A DNA stretch of 46,767 bases from Gnetum montanum (GCA_015680685.1 MNCI01034636.1:1088-47854), one strand, 5' to 3'; positions 24,480-35,121 are shown, counted from the first letter of the stretch. Translations and numbers: made by a program. Notes: a model not told the origin generated them from the letters alone.

Positions 24480-25045
24480 CCAAAGCCCAGAGATAGGTAC
24501 TCTCCCTTATTACATTATTTACTTTTGACTAATGCTAGGGAACCAGAATGTTTTAATGAAGCAATATAGGCGATAGATTGTGTTAAGTGGAAGATGGCTA
24601 TGAGAGATGAGATGAAGTCACTCTAGAAGAATATGACATGGATACTAACTAAGTTACTAGAAGGAAAGAGGGCATTGCAAAATAAGTGGGTGTATAGGGT
24701 CAAGGAAGAACATAATGGGAATAAATGATACAAGGAAAGGTTAGTAGTTAAGGGTTTCCAATAGAAAAGAGGAATCGACTACATAGAGATTTTCTCTCCT
24801 ATAGTAAAGTTGACTACCATTAGATTAGTGCTAAGTATTGTGGCTACTAATGATTTTCATCTAGAGCAGTTAGATGTCAAAACTGCTTTCTTGCATGGTG
24901 AATTGAATTCTATTTTTTGGTTGTTGTCATTCCTTTGTATTCCTTGCAAGTTGAGGGGTCATTCTGTGGAAGTTAAAGGCTCAACCATTCCTTGAACGTT
25001 GAAGGGCTGACCATTACAAAAGTTGAAGGGACATTGTTTTCTCTC
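24480..25045 (+). pseudogene. Reverse transcriptase of element F with the core deleted
   Basis: The N-terminal RT half is readable: WKMAMRDEMKSL, KALQNKWVYRV-like sequence, then [18 protein letters not shown] and [17 protein letters not shown] (to about 24905), with five in-frame stops. Right after FLHGELN the copia sequence stops. The stretch 24906-25045 is unrelated filler with repeats of GTTGAAGGG-like words, and the next recognisable copia part (GSLMYAMICTRPNIAHAMG, from about 25058) belongs well downstream in a normal element. The Y-V-D-D active site and the surrounding palm are therefore missing, by a deletion of several hundred bases. Confidence 0.85.
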
Positions 25046-25700
25046 CCTTTTATTTGGAAGTTTGATGTATGCTATGATCTGTACTAGACCCAACATAGCA
25101 CATGCAATGGGAGTTGTTAGCATGTTTGTGTCTAATCTAGGAAGGGAGCATTGAGAAGCTGTAAAGTGGCTTCTAAGATATTTGAAAGAAACTTCAAGTA
25201 TGACACTTTGTTTTAAAATGAGCAGCATTACTCTATAAGGTTTTTCTAATGCAAATTTGGAAGGTGTTTTAAATAGTAGGAAGAGCACCACGGGTTATAT
25301 TTTCACTATGGATAATACTATTGTGAGTTGGATGTCTTTACTTTAAAACATCATTGCTCTCTCAAAAATAAAAGTAGAATATATGACTATATAAAGAGCT
25401 AAAAAGGAGATGATTTGGTTGAAGGGCCTCCTAAGAGAGTTGCGTAAGACACAGGATAATAGCAAGCTTTTCAGTGATAGTCAAAGTGTCATACATCTGG
25501 CTAGAGATCCAGTTTTTCATTCTTGATCTAAACACATTCAATTGAGCTATCATCATATCCATGGGTTAATAGATGATGGAACATTACTCCTGAGAAAGAT
25601 CCCTAGGTCAAAGAACCCTTCACACATGTTAACCAAGGTGGTCACCACTGTTAAGCTAAGGCTCTGCATGACCTTAGCAGGCCTCCATGGTTAGTGATGA
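25046..25700 (+). pseudogene. RT C-terminus and RNase H of element F
   Basis: Contains LMYAMICTRPNIAHAMG, then after frame changes a WLLRYLKETSSMTLCF-like part, traces of the R-K-S-T-T-G-Y motif (about 25275-25300), KEMIWLKGLLREL (about 25405-25440), FSDSQSVIHLARDPVFHS and SKHIQLSYHHIHG, ending near 25690. This is the normal C-terminal order of copia pol. Several stops and shifts are present. Confidence 0.85.
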
Positions 25701-25791
25701 GGAGGCATTGTCATACTAGGAGTTGATGGTGTATGTGGGAGAAGAAAGGTTATAAGAGTTTTTTTTTGAGATCAATCTATACGTGGAAGAT

Positions 25792-26021
25792 TGTTGGAGT
25801 CATGTGGCGACTGATACAGATTATTGGATCATGAACCAATTTTGATTATATATGGTTTCTTTATGCATATTTATGTAATGTTCCAAAACTCTCTTATAAC
25901 AGTAATTTGCAGAATATATAATGAACTCTAGTGCAGCTATGAATGAGTAATGATCCTGTTGAATTACGATAATTCTATGTTCTGTGTATACTTTTTTTTT
26001 CACTTGATTTATTTTCTAACA
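25792..26021 (+). repeat. 3' LTR of element F
   Basis: 230 bp. It is preceded by ACGTGGAAGAT, a weakened form of the short purine tract usually found before Tnt1-like 3' LTRs. Confidence 0.9.
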
Positions 26022-26686
26022 ATATGAGCATAGAAAAGATAGTGATCTTGAGTTATGTACCAGCATAGGGTTCATGGAATTTTTATGGCAAGAAATGAGG
26101 ATTTTGAATGGCTCTACCACCAAATTTATTCATTTACTAAAATTCACAATTGAACATGACATGCAACAATGGTGGAGAAGACACAACAGAAAAAAAACAT
26201 TACTTCAGCCAAGGCGATGATGGATACTTGGTACCTGAGTGGCTTTCATGGCAGACAATGTGGCAACGGTGGCCAGAATTACTAGTAAAAGAAGCATACA
26301 AATATCTTTCATCAGGTACCAACATCCTCTATTAACATTATCATTATTTTTATTATTGGAATTGCTAGGGTTCTACTATGTGATTGTTTGCTAGGAAGAT
26401 CCGTTGATGTGAAAATTATGTTTGTTGGAAGATGATCTATTTTTTGGGATATAATTAGTATGTCTTACTATCATGAAAATTCACACAAACTACAGTAGAG
26501 ACAAATGCACATGAAGTTTAATTTAATGACCAAATTGCATGCTCAGTGCCATGTTCATGTGTGAGCTCAAGTAACTCAACAAAGTAGTGCATGATGGCAA
26601 GAATGCAAAGTCTGACGGTAACTTATACATAGATTTTCTGCTTCAAAGATTAATATACAAGCTTAAAAATTATTGTTTCTCTATTC

Positions 26687-26992
26687 TTGAGCTTGTTTGA
26701 AATAATGCATCAGAGGTATGTTTGTGCAGTGAATGTGTTCATTTCAATTGATGAAAACCATGAGTCAAGAGCTAGGCATTTGCATGAAGAATTTGTGGAG
26801 GTGTTGAAATTTATCAATGATCCTATTGTTACATCAAATGCATTTGTTGAGGCATGTCCATTAGCAGTTTCTTACTTCATTACTTCAGCCAGAATCAATC
26901 AAAGATTTCATCAGTTTCTAGAGACGACAACGATGAGGAATCTTAAGCCATGTTGTATATTACAGAGGATGTGTAATTGGGGTTATTCATAG
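26687..26992 (+). pseudogene. Degraded copy of the ORF in the 5' LTR of element B
   Basis: 101 codons, MSLFEIMHQRYVCAVNVFIS to CILQRMCNWGYS. It aligns without gaps to the last 101 codons of 30784-31236, with about 17 differences. Upstream, this copy has a stop where the other has Gln (about 26570) and one extra base near 26665, so the N-terminal part is out of frame. Function unknown; see the intact copy. Confidence 0.45.
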
Positions 26993-27104
26993 CTAGTATT
27001 ATTGATATGTATCTAATATTTTAAATAAATAATAATGTTATACAATAAGAAAAGAAATTTATGGGACACTTGTTCAATGTCCCATATAAATTGAATACTT
27101 GTGA

Positions 27105-27361
27105 ATGGTAGTTATAATTAATTACCATGGGGTTGAAACTTCCTTTAATGGTTATAACCAAATTTTAATTTCTATGATGTTGTAACCACCAAGAAGACAC
27201 ATGTCAACCATAGCTTCTTAATCTCTAAGGTGGTTGTAACTACTAGACACTTGTCAATTATAACATTAATCTCTATGGTAGTTATAACCAACCACCATGA
27301 TGGTTGTAACCAACCTCAACCTTCAATGATGATTGTAACCACCTTGAAGTCACTATAAAAA
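27105..27361 (+). promoter_or_regulatory. LTR promoter of element B with GTTRTAAC array (5' LTR)
   Basis: A TATA box TATAAAAA lies at 27354-27361. Within the 250 bp upstream, GTTRTAAC or a one-base variant occurs about seven times (GGTTATAACCA, TGTTGTAACCA, GGTTGTAACTA, AGTTATAACCA, GGTTGTAACCA, GATTGTAACCA). The word is nearly palindromic, which suggests a binding site for a dimeric factor. The factor is not known. Confidence 0.6.
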
Positions 27362-28508
27362 GGCTTCAAAGGTAGAATTGAATGGGGAATGCGAGATCAA
27401 GAAGAAGATATTGAAGGTTGTAAAATGGCTTGCTAATTTATCAATTCAACTATTTTGGTCTAATCTTTTGAGTTCATTTCTTCCCATTTTATTTTGGGTG
27501 ATTAGCTAATATTTTAGATAGTATTATGCTTGGCATTTATTTTTGAGATTTTTCTAGGTTACTCTTATTGCTTTGTTTTTGTGCTATATTAGACTCCTAT
27601 TAAGATTTGCCATAAAAGAGCTTATGTTGTTAAAAGCCTCATGAGCAATTTAATAGTAATGTCTTAATAAATTTTTCTATTTTCAGCATAGAGGATCTAG
27701 GAAAATCTTTGATACTTTGATGGGACTAAAATAGCTTCTTTATTTTTAAAGTGTATTACCTTGGTCTTTTAATTTTGAAATTATCAAATTTTTTTAAGGC
27801 TTTGTTGAATGCAATTCTTGACAACTATTAACTAGCCAAAATAGAGACTCATATTTTTTTGGGTTTATGTAGCATTTTTGGTAGTATAATAAAGATTTTT
27901 TTTTACAAAGTTGCTTGTTGAGTTCAGAGGGTTTGGACAATTTGTAGTTACATTGAATTAGAATAGCTTTATCGTGAAGTGTTTCCTAGTGTCAATTTAT
28001 CTTGCTTAAATATTTGAGATTTCACACAAATCTGCTTTGTTTTCTTTCTCTTTGTAATTCCATTGAATCTCACTCTATTTCTAGTTTTCTTATGGAACTA
28101 TTTAGGAAAAATTAGAAGTAGATTGGTAGAATTATGCTAAAATGATTTTGCAAAATTTTATTTGTTATAAGTAACATACGATAAGGACTGTATAAACTAA
28201 GTGATTGGACAAAATAGGAATCTTTGACAACTCACAATATTTCACAAAGTTAGTTGAATTTCTTTTATGATAGCCAATTACAGTTTTATACACAACCCAA
28301 CCATTTCAACATTTCAATAGCAAACACATACTCATGATTCGTTTATTTCATAACTACTAAGTCTATTTGGAGGCATTTGGGCCCTGGTTTTGCCAAAGAC
28401 TAGTAAGCACCTAAAACCTGTTTGAAGAACACATTCGATCCTGTGACTTCCCAAGGCCACAAGACCCAGAGTCCCATAAACATTGGCAATCCCAAATGGT
28501 CACCAATA

Positions 28509-29331
28509 GTTCCTTTTGGTGCTAGAAGGATAACATGAACATTTTTTCCAAAGTTCATAAGTTAATAGCTTATCATATTTAAAAAGATCAATAGGCCTAG
28601 CACACCAACAATTCTTTTTGGTGCAAGGAGGGCTTGAAAGAAAAGGTTTTTGAGTTTGGAACAAGTAGTGGAGTAAAAACCAGAAGGGTAAGAAGTTCAC
28701 CTCTTCTATCTAGTTTATCAGTAACTTTAGCTCACACAAATATTCAACACCACAATCAAGCTTGTGAGTTGTTTGTAGCAAATTTAAAGAATATGTCTTA
28801 GATTTGGTATTCAAACTTGCTAAGTAATAGTATTCCAAGTTGGAATGATATGAAAAGCCTTTTCTTGGCCCAACTTAGTAATCTATTGGATCAACAACAA
28901 TTGTACTAGGGGCTAGTACAAGCTAAGCAAGGAATGAAGGAGATAGATTTGGATAATAATGCTACAAAGGAAATCGTGAGGGCTAAAGAAGTGGGAACAT
29001 CAATAAAATAAGATGAAGAGAAGAAAGTTTAGGTTACATCAAAAATTAAGTATGAAAGAACCCAAGACAAGAGGATTTTGAAGAGGGACACTTTAACCAC
29101 ACTCTTCCTTTCTGCTGTATAGCTTATGCTATGGCTTCACTTGTACAGTTTTTGTTTTTATTTCTTAGGAATGAGGTTTTATACCACTGAACCTTAAGTT
29201 TCATGGAAAATTTCCTTGAAAAATATTTACTGTTTCCCACTGTAAAGGGTTCAATAAAAAGCTTCAATTACAATTCAGTTTAAAATGGGACTTGCATAAA
29301 TTTCTTTAGGCATTTTTAGGAGGGCATGAAA
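28509..29331 (+). other. Interior of element B: PBS, gag trace, PPT
   Basis: The whole internal region is 823 bp. TGGTGCTAGAAGGA at 28517-28530 sits eight bases after the LTR and is the likely PBS; I cannot name the tRNA with certainty. A gag trace, SIPSWNDMKSLFLAQLSNLL, is readable at about 28825-28900. No protease, RT or integrase is present. A purine tract, AGGAGGGCATGAAA (29318-29331), ends exactly at the 3' LTR and is the likely PPT. Confidence 0.7.
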
Positions 29332-30783
29332 TGTTGGCACATTTTTACCATTTAATGGAACAATGACAATCATTACTAAGAAAAATTTGAATCAACGTGA
29401 AGGCTAGAAATTTGCTCTTAGTTCTATGGAAAATAATGTTTGTAAGCATGCAAATGGAATTATGATGTGCTTTCACATGAGTAAGTGCATAAGAAACTAC
29501 CACTTGAGTAAGTGCAAAAGAAACTACCACTAGTGTAATGCTATCCAAAATATTTTAGGACACTAAAAAAAATGCTATCCATGGAAAACATTTCATGGAT
29601 GTCCATTATTGTTTACTCAATTGATTTACAACTCAACATAGCAGAAAAGGCAAGTGAAATAATTTAGCAATATTATTTATTGGGGATTCCAATAGATTCA
29701 AGTCTTTCCCCAGCAATGAAGATGTGGTATTCTTTTCAAGCATTTGACAACCTTGCATTCTCCTATACTTTCTGCATCATGTTTATTGAAATTCATGGGC
29801 AACTTGGAAATCCAATAATATCTCAACCTTCACTATTGCATAATCAGAGATTTTAAAATATCATTTTAGCACGTGGGACAAAAACCATGGTTCATACTTA
29901 TTAATAAAAGCCTAAACTGATTAGTGATGGCATACAGAAATACGGTCACAAGTCAAAATTGATGGCAGCTACTATTCATAATAAACAAGTGTATCTAGCC
30001 TTGTTGGCTAAGCCTACCTTGATGGCATGCAACATAGCAACAATCTTCTTCATGGGCAACAAGGGACGGAAGAACAAAGACACATCTTCCATGATGGATT
30101 CCTGTACGCTATCAGTAGGGAGTTCAAAACGAATTTTTGATTGCAATTTTCAACAATGGTGAAGTGCTATGATTTCAAGTCATGTTGTAGATTTACCTTT
30201 TTTGAATCTATAACTACATTTTGTTCATTTCAAGGTTGTTGCGTTGCATCTGGAATTTGAGCATGGAAAAGACAGGGATCCTGAGTTATGTACTAGCGTA
30301 GGGTTCATGGCATTTTTATGGCGAGAAATGAGGAATTTGAATGGATTTTCTACCAAATTTATTCATCTGCTACAATCTGCAATTGAACAGTACATGCAAC
30401 AATGACACAGGAGACGCAGCAGAAATAGAAACATTGCTTCAGTAAAGGCGATGATGGATACTTGGTACCTGAGTGGCTTTCGTGGCAGATAATGCGGTGA
30501 TAGTGGCCAGAATTTCCAATGCAAGAAGCACACAAATATCTTTCATTAGGCAGCAGCATCCCTGCGGCAATGGAATTAGCATTATCATTATTTTCATTAT
30601 TGGAATTGCTGGGGCTCTACCATGTGATGGTTTGCTAGGAAGATCCGTTGATGTGAAAATTACATCGGTTGGAAAATGGTCTATTTTTTGGGATATAATT
30701 AGTATGTCTTACTGTCAGGAAAATTCACACCAAACTACAGCAAACACAAATGCACATGAAGTTCAATTTAATGAGAAAACTAC

Positions 30784-31236
30784 ATGCTCAATGTCATGTT
30801 CATGTGTGAGCTCAGGCAACTTAGCAAAGTAGTGCATAGAGGCTGGAATGCAAAGTCTGACGGTAACTTATACACAGATTTTCCACTTCGAAGATTAATA
30901 GATGAGCTTAAAGATATCATTTCTTCATTCTTGAGTTTGTTTGAAACAATGCATCAAAGGTATGTTTGTGCAGTGAAGGTGCTTATTTCAATTGATGAAA
31001 ACCATGAGTCAAGGGCTAGGTGTTTGCATGAAGATTTTGTGGAGGTGTTGAACTTTATCAATGATACTATTGTTACATCAAATTCATTTGTTGAGGCATG
31101 CCCATTAGCAGCTACTTACTTCATTACTTCAGCCAAAATCAGTCAAAGATTTCATCAGTTTCTAAAGACGACAACGATGAGGAATCTTAAGCCATGTTGT
31201 ATATTACAGAGGATGTGCAATTGGGGTTATTTATAG
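30784..31236 (+). CDS. Conserved ORF of unknown function in the LTR of element B
   Basis: 150 codons, opening MLNVMFMCELRQLSKVVHRG and closing CCILQRMCNWGYL. I do not recognise the family. It is not gag, pol or env-like to my eye. The composition is that of a soluble, mostly helical protein, with FVEACPLAATYFITSA as its most hydrophobic part. An in-frame stop lies just before the ATG, so this start or Met5 would be used. The other LTR has the same sequence with a stop and a one-base insertion upstream, but keeps the last 101 codons without gaps. It lies in U3, upstream of the TATA box at 31608, so the element's main transcript would contain it only at the 3' end. It may be a captured fragment of a host gene or a chance frame. 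No splice structure is proven. Confidence 0.4.
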   Translation: MLNVMFMCELRQLSKVVHRGWNAKSDGNLYTDFPLRRLIDELKDIISSFLSLFETMHQRYVCAVKVLISIDENHESRARCLHEDFVEVLNFINDTIVTSNSFVEACPLAATYFITSAKISQRFHQFLKTTTMRNLKPCCILQRMCNWGYL

Positions 31237-31344
31237 CTAGTATTATTGACATGTGTCTAATATTCCTAAAAAACAAATAAACAATAATGTTATACAATAA
31301 TAAAATAAATTTATAGAACACTCGTTCAATGCCCCATATAAATT

Positions 31345-31615
31345 GAAAACTTGTCAATGGTAGTTATAATTAACTACCATGGCAATTGTAACTTTCCTTA
31401 GTGGTTACAACCAAATTTTAATTTCACATGATGTTGTAACCACCAAGAGGACACATGTCAACCATAGCTTCTTAATCTGTAAGGTGGTTGTAACTATCAA
31501 ACACTTGTCAATTATAGCATTAATCTCTATGGTAGTTATAACCAACCACCATGATGGTTGTAACCAACCTCAACCTTCCATGATGATTGTAACTACCTTG
31601 AAGTCATTATAAAAA
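31345..31615 (+). promoter_or_regulatory. LTR promoter of element B with GTTRTAAC array (3' LTR)
   Basis: TATAAAAA at 31608-31615, with the same upstream array of GTTRTAAC-type words as at 27105-27361. The array is kept in both LTRs. Confidence 0.6.
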
Positions 31616-32762
31616 GGCTTCAAGGGTAGAATTGAATGGGGGATGGGAGACCAAAAAAAAGATATTGAAACTTGTAAGATGACTTGCTAATTTATCAATT
31701 CAACTACTTTGTTCTAATCCTGTGAGTTCATTTCTTCCCATTTTTTTTGGTTGCTTAGCTAATAGTTTAGATAGTATCGTGCTTGCCATTTAATTTTAAA
31801 ATTTTTCTAGGTTGCTTTTATAGATCTGTTTTTGCACTATATTAGACTCCTATTAAGATTTTTCATAGAAGAGCTTATCTTATTAAAAGCCTCAAAAGCA
31901 ATTTAATAGTGATGTCTTAATGAAATTGTCTATTTTGAGCATAGAGGATCTAGAAAAATCTTTGATACATTGATGGGACTGAAATACCTTCTTTATTTTT
32001 AAAGTGTGTTGCCTTAGTATTTCAATTCTAAAATTGTCAAATTTTTTGAAGGCTCTATTAAATGCAATTCTTGACAACTATTAACTAGCCAAAATAAATA
32101 CTTGTACATTATGATTTACATAGCATTTTTGGTAGTATAATGAGATCGTCTTTTACAAAGTTGCTTGTTAAACTTAGAGGGTTTGAAAAATTTCAAGTTA
32201 GATTGAATTAGAATAGCTTATTGCAAAGTGTTTCCTTATGTCAATTTATCTTGCTTAAATATTTGAGATTTCACACAAATCTACTTTTTTTTTCTTTCTC
32301 TTTCTAAGTCCATTGAATCTTGCTCTATTTCTAGTTTTCTTATGGAACTTTCTCTTTAGAAGAAATTAGGAGTAGATTGGAAAAATTGTGCTCAAATGAT
32401 TTTGCAAAATTTTATTTCTTACAAGTAACGTACTATAGGAACCATATAGACTAAGTGATTCAACAAAATAGGAATCTCCAACAACTCACAGTTTTTGACA
32501 AAGTTAGCTAAATTTCTTTTATGATAACCAATTACAGTTTCATATACAACTCAAGCATTTTGGCATTTCAACAACAAACACATATTCATGATTAGTTCAT
32601 TTTATAACTACTAAGTCTATTTGGAGGTATCTAGGGCTTGGTGTTGCCAAAGACCCACAAGCACCTAAATCCTATTTGAAGAACACCTTTGATCTTGTGA
32701 CTTTCCAAGGTCATGAGACCCAAAGGCCCATAAATGTTAGTGGTCCCAAATGGTCGCCAATA

Positions 32763-33249
32763 ATATTGAGACCTCATTTTTGTTACAAGTTAATCAGATT
32801 AGGTGTAGATTGAAAATATTGGGTGGCTTTACTAATTTTAGGATGTTATCATCATTTTACATTTTTAGATTTGAGCTTTATCTATAAATGCATTAGAGAT
32901 TTTAGTATTATTTATGTATTTCTAGCATTTGGATTTATGTATTTTGTATGGGCTAGACCTTTGATATTATGATGATTATATACATATGGAGGTTTTTGGA
33001 TTTGTAGTTATTATGACTTGTTGTTGAAGATATATTTCTTTTGTTCATTTCATATTTCTAGTAAATGGCTTAAATTATTTTCTACCTCATTAGATTTAGT
33101 TTTTAACATATATGTTTATAACAATTTTATAATTATGTATTCTCTTTTTTCCTCTACTTAGTTTCATCTCTTTCCTTGGGTCATGCCTTAACACTAGGTT
33201 CCTTTTGCTTTCTTTCACTATGTAGTTTGTTTATTATCTTGTTCCTTAT
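32763..33249. other. AT-rich DNA without a visible feature
   Basis: Begins with the right target-site copy ATATT of element B (32763-32767). No gene, repeat or RNA is recognised. Confidence 0.5.
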
Positions 33250-34290
33250 CATGGCCAAATATTCCTTAAGAGTTTTATCCAATGTCATGCTCTCTAACCT
33301 AAGGTTTAGAAAGAAGGAAGTTATAGCATTGCAAGTGGTAGTGATGTATGCACTCCAAAAGTTTAGATACCATGCGCTTGATTATCAATTTTTTGTGTGC
33401 ACAGATCATAGTGTAATCAAGTTTTTCATAAATAAGCTACTAGAAAATCTTTGTATGATATGATAGCTGGTGATCCTACAAATTTTTATATCACCATGAT
33501 TGATAGAAAAAGATACTAATAACATCATTGCAAATCATCTCTCTTGGTTAAGCTGTGATAACAAGGCTAATGAAAAGCCACTTTGCAATTAGTTTCTAGA
33601 TGAACTACTCTTTGAAAAGGCCACAGTAATTGCATCAACGATAATCAAATAATGGTATGCTAAATATCTCACATATTTTCTTACACAAAAGATCCCTGCT
33701 AAATGGGATAAGCATAGGAAACAATAATTTCTACACTAAGTCAAGTACTAAATAGAGATAGAGGAAAAACCACTATAAAATTTATGCACATGATCTATTT
33801 CATTGATACTTCCCTAAAGAAAGGAAACTAAAAGTATTTCAAGATGATTATGAAGGATCTTATGGAGACCATTTTTTCAAGAGAAGAAAGACTATCAAAC
33901 TTCTCATGCTTGACTACTTTTGTCCTATAGTATCTTGAGATGACCACGAGTTTACTAAATCTTACTATAGATGTTAATGAGATGGTGGGATAATGGTAAG
34001 ATTTAAAGGATCCCAATAACAAATCTAATTGCTAAAATCATTTGATCTTTGGAAAATTAATTTTATGGGTTCCATCACACTCATGTCAAATTAGAAGGCC
34101 TACATTATTATTTTTGTGAACTACTGTCCAAAATGGGTAAAAGGTGTAATAATATTAGATTTCATAGTAGCAACAATAATATAATTTCTTCAACAACAAG
34201 TGGTTAATAGGTTTCTGTCATCAAGGATACTCATTATTTCAAATAACAATACTATTATATGGACACCTATTTCGATTCCATTTTCTCCAC
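33250..34290 (+). pseudogene. Relic of a gypsy RNase H - integrase region
   Basis: The frame 33176-33463 includes KKEVIALQVVVMYALQKFRY and FFVCTDHSVIKFFINKL, the RNase H pattern of Ty3/gypsy elements, with Glu and Asp present. Further on, a NHLSWL trace (about 33535), WYAKYLTYFLTQKIPAKWDK (about 33650-33710), WKINFMGS with FVNYCPKWVK (about 34050-34140) and ILIISNNNTI (about 34230) follow the order of an Athila-like integrase. Of the catalytic residues, the first Asp site reads VNY and the second SNN, so both are lost. It is heavily decayed, and its own LTRs are not identified. Confidence 0.65.
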
Positions 34291-34299
34291 CTTACAAAT

Positions 34300-35102
34300 G
34301 ATATTTGTGGATTTTGAGCTCCATGAAGATGTCTTGGCCTAGAACTAAGTCATCACAGGAGATGTTTGGGACATGCAAGAGACGTCTAACATTTTGAGGA
34401 GATGTTTCTCCAAAATTAGAGATGTGTTAGCCAGAGTAAAGATGTCTCACCTCAATAGGAGACATCTCCTAGGTTCAAAAGATGTATCTTTTCAAAGTTT
34501 GCTTTTGTAATAAGACATTCTAGGAAGACCAAAGATGACATGTGCAACTAGGAAAACTTCTAAATTGGCAGTTTCAAATTGAAAAATAGCTAAGTTTGAC
34601 AAGAAAAGGAAGAAAACTATCAAAGATCTTCATATTGAGCTTGAGAAAAGGTTTCTAGGTTTTTCTTCTTGGTTTGTATGTTGTCTCATGATTTGTATGT
34701 TGAGGATGATAAGATTTTGCAAGAGTTATTATTGAAAGAACATTAAGTGAGTGCATAATTGTGGATGTAACTTAAGCTCAATCGTATGTGTGTTTGGCAC
34801 ATTTTTTCTAATGTTATTACCTATGATTGGAGATCTCATTCTTGAGTTATGAAAGAGATTCTCATTTGGTTATGCATTGCATTTAGGATAATCATTGTAT
34901 GGTTGTAAAGCCTCAACCTTTCTAATATCATTGAATGTTTATGAGTGACTTGATATTATGGGTTATGGAACCTAGATTGGAATCTTCTTTATCATAATTG
35001 AAGATAGCTAGTTTTCTTATTTTTTATAATAATGGTTAATTTTCATAATATTTTGATTTTGGAAATTTTGAGGGCTAAATTAATAAGAGTGAACCTACTC
35101 CA
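34300..35102 (+). repeat. Probable LTR of another gypsy element (element D)
   Basis: Inferred from position. It ends about seven bases before a tRNA-Met-type PBS (35110) that is followed by a gag-like frame. The left edge is approximate. A cluster of GAGATGT-type words (34325-34500) lies in its first part. No second copy is in the window, so this rests on the PBS and gag alone. Confidence 0.45.
34325..34500. repeat. GAGATGTCT-rich degenerate array
   Basis: About eight near-copies in 175 bp, such as GAAGATGTCTTGG, GGAGATGTTT, AAGATGTCTC and GGAGACATCTCC. This is the complement of the motif clustered at 19770-20000. Confidence 0.6.
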
Positions 35103-35109
35103 ATGTTAT

Positions 35110-35121
35110 TAATATCAAAGC
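35110..35121 (+). promoter_or_regulatory. Primer-binding site of element D (tRNA-iMet type)
   Basis: TAATATCAAAGC against the site TGGTATCAGAGC; all three changes are G-to-A. Confidence 0.6.

Larger units (their letters stand above)
21945..26021 (+). mobile_element. Element F: Ty1/copia retrotransposon (Tnt1/Tork-like), dead
   Basis: A 4077-bp copia element nested in the 5' LTR of element B. Short LTRs (21945-22189 and 25792-26021) begin TGTTGGAGTCATG and end TTCTAACA. The inside order is PBS, gag, protease, integrase, RT, RNase H; integrase before RT defines copia. Protein motifs match the Tnt1-like Tork group. Comparison with the uninterrupted LTR (GCATCTGGAATTTGAGCATGG near 30250) fixes both ends. 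Flanks ATCTA and ATATG are a poor target duplication, probably mutated. Stops are numerous and part of RT is missing. Confidence 0.92.
21025..28508 (+). repeat. 5' LTR of element B, split by element F
   Basis: Made of 21025-21944 and 26022-28508. The joined halves align continuously with 29332-32762. In order they contain about 1.6 kb of gene-like DNA, a degraded copy of the LTR ORF, a GTTRTAAC motif array, a TATA box at 27354 and about 1.15 kb of R/U5-type sequence. Confidence 0.85.
21025..32762 (+). mobile_element. Element B: LTR retrotransposon with 3.4-kb LTRs and 0.8-kb interior
   Basis: Two direct repeats, 21025-28508 (about 3.4 kb once insertion F is removed) and 29332-32762 (3431 bp), flank only 823 bp. 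Both repeats begin TGTTGGCACATTT and end CCAATA; the related copies at 1-53 and B' end in CCAACA, the usual CA. A PBS-like sequence follows the left repeat and a purine tract precedes the right one. The flanks are ATACT (21020-21024) and ATATT (32763-32767), a target duplication with one mismatch. The interior keeps only a gag-like trace, so the element is non-autonomous. A tandem duplication would not explain the PBS, PPT and target duplication. LTR divergence by eye is around 10%. Confidence 0.8.
29332..32762 (+). repeat. 3' LTR of element B (uninterrupted)
   Basis: 3431 bp, beginning TGTTGGCACATTTTTACC and ending GGTCGCCAATA. It provides the uninterrupted reference that delimits element F. 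It carries a local duplication of about 26 bp at 29477-29530 (GAGTAAGTGCATAAGAAACT then GAGTAAGTGCAAAAGAAACT). The order is ORF, GTTRTAAC array, TATA box, terminal 1.15 kb. Confidence 0.88.

Noticed and set aside
24959-25291. 110-codon minus-strand frame
   Set aside because: Antisense of the copia RT C-terminal region and the filler.
21025-32762. Simple tandem segmental duplication instead of an element
   Set aside because: TG starts, PBS-like and PPT sequences at the inner borders and the near-perfect 5-bp flanking duplication favour an LTR retrotransposon.
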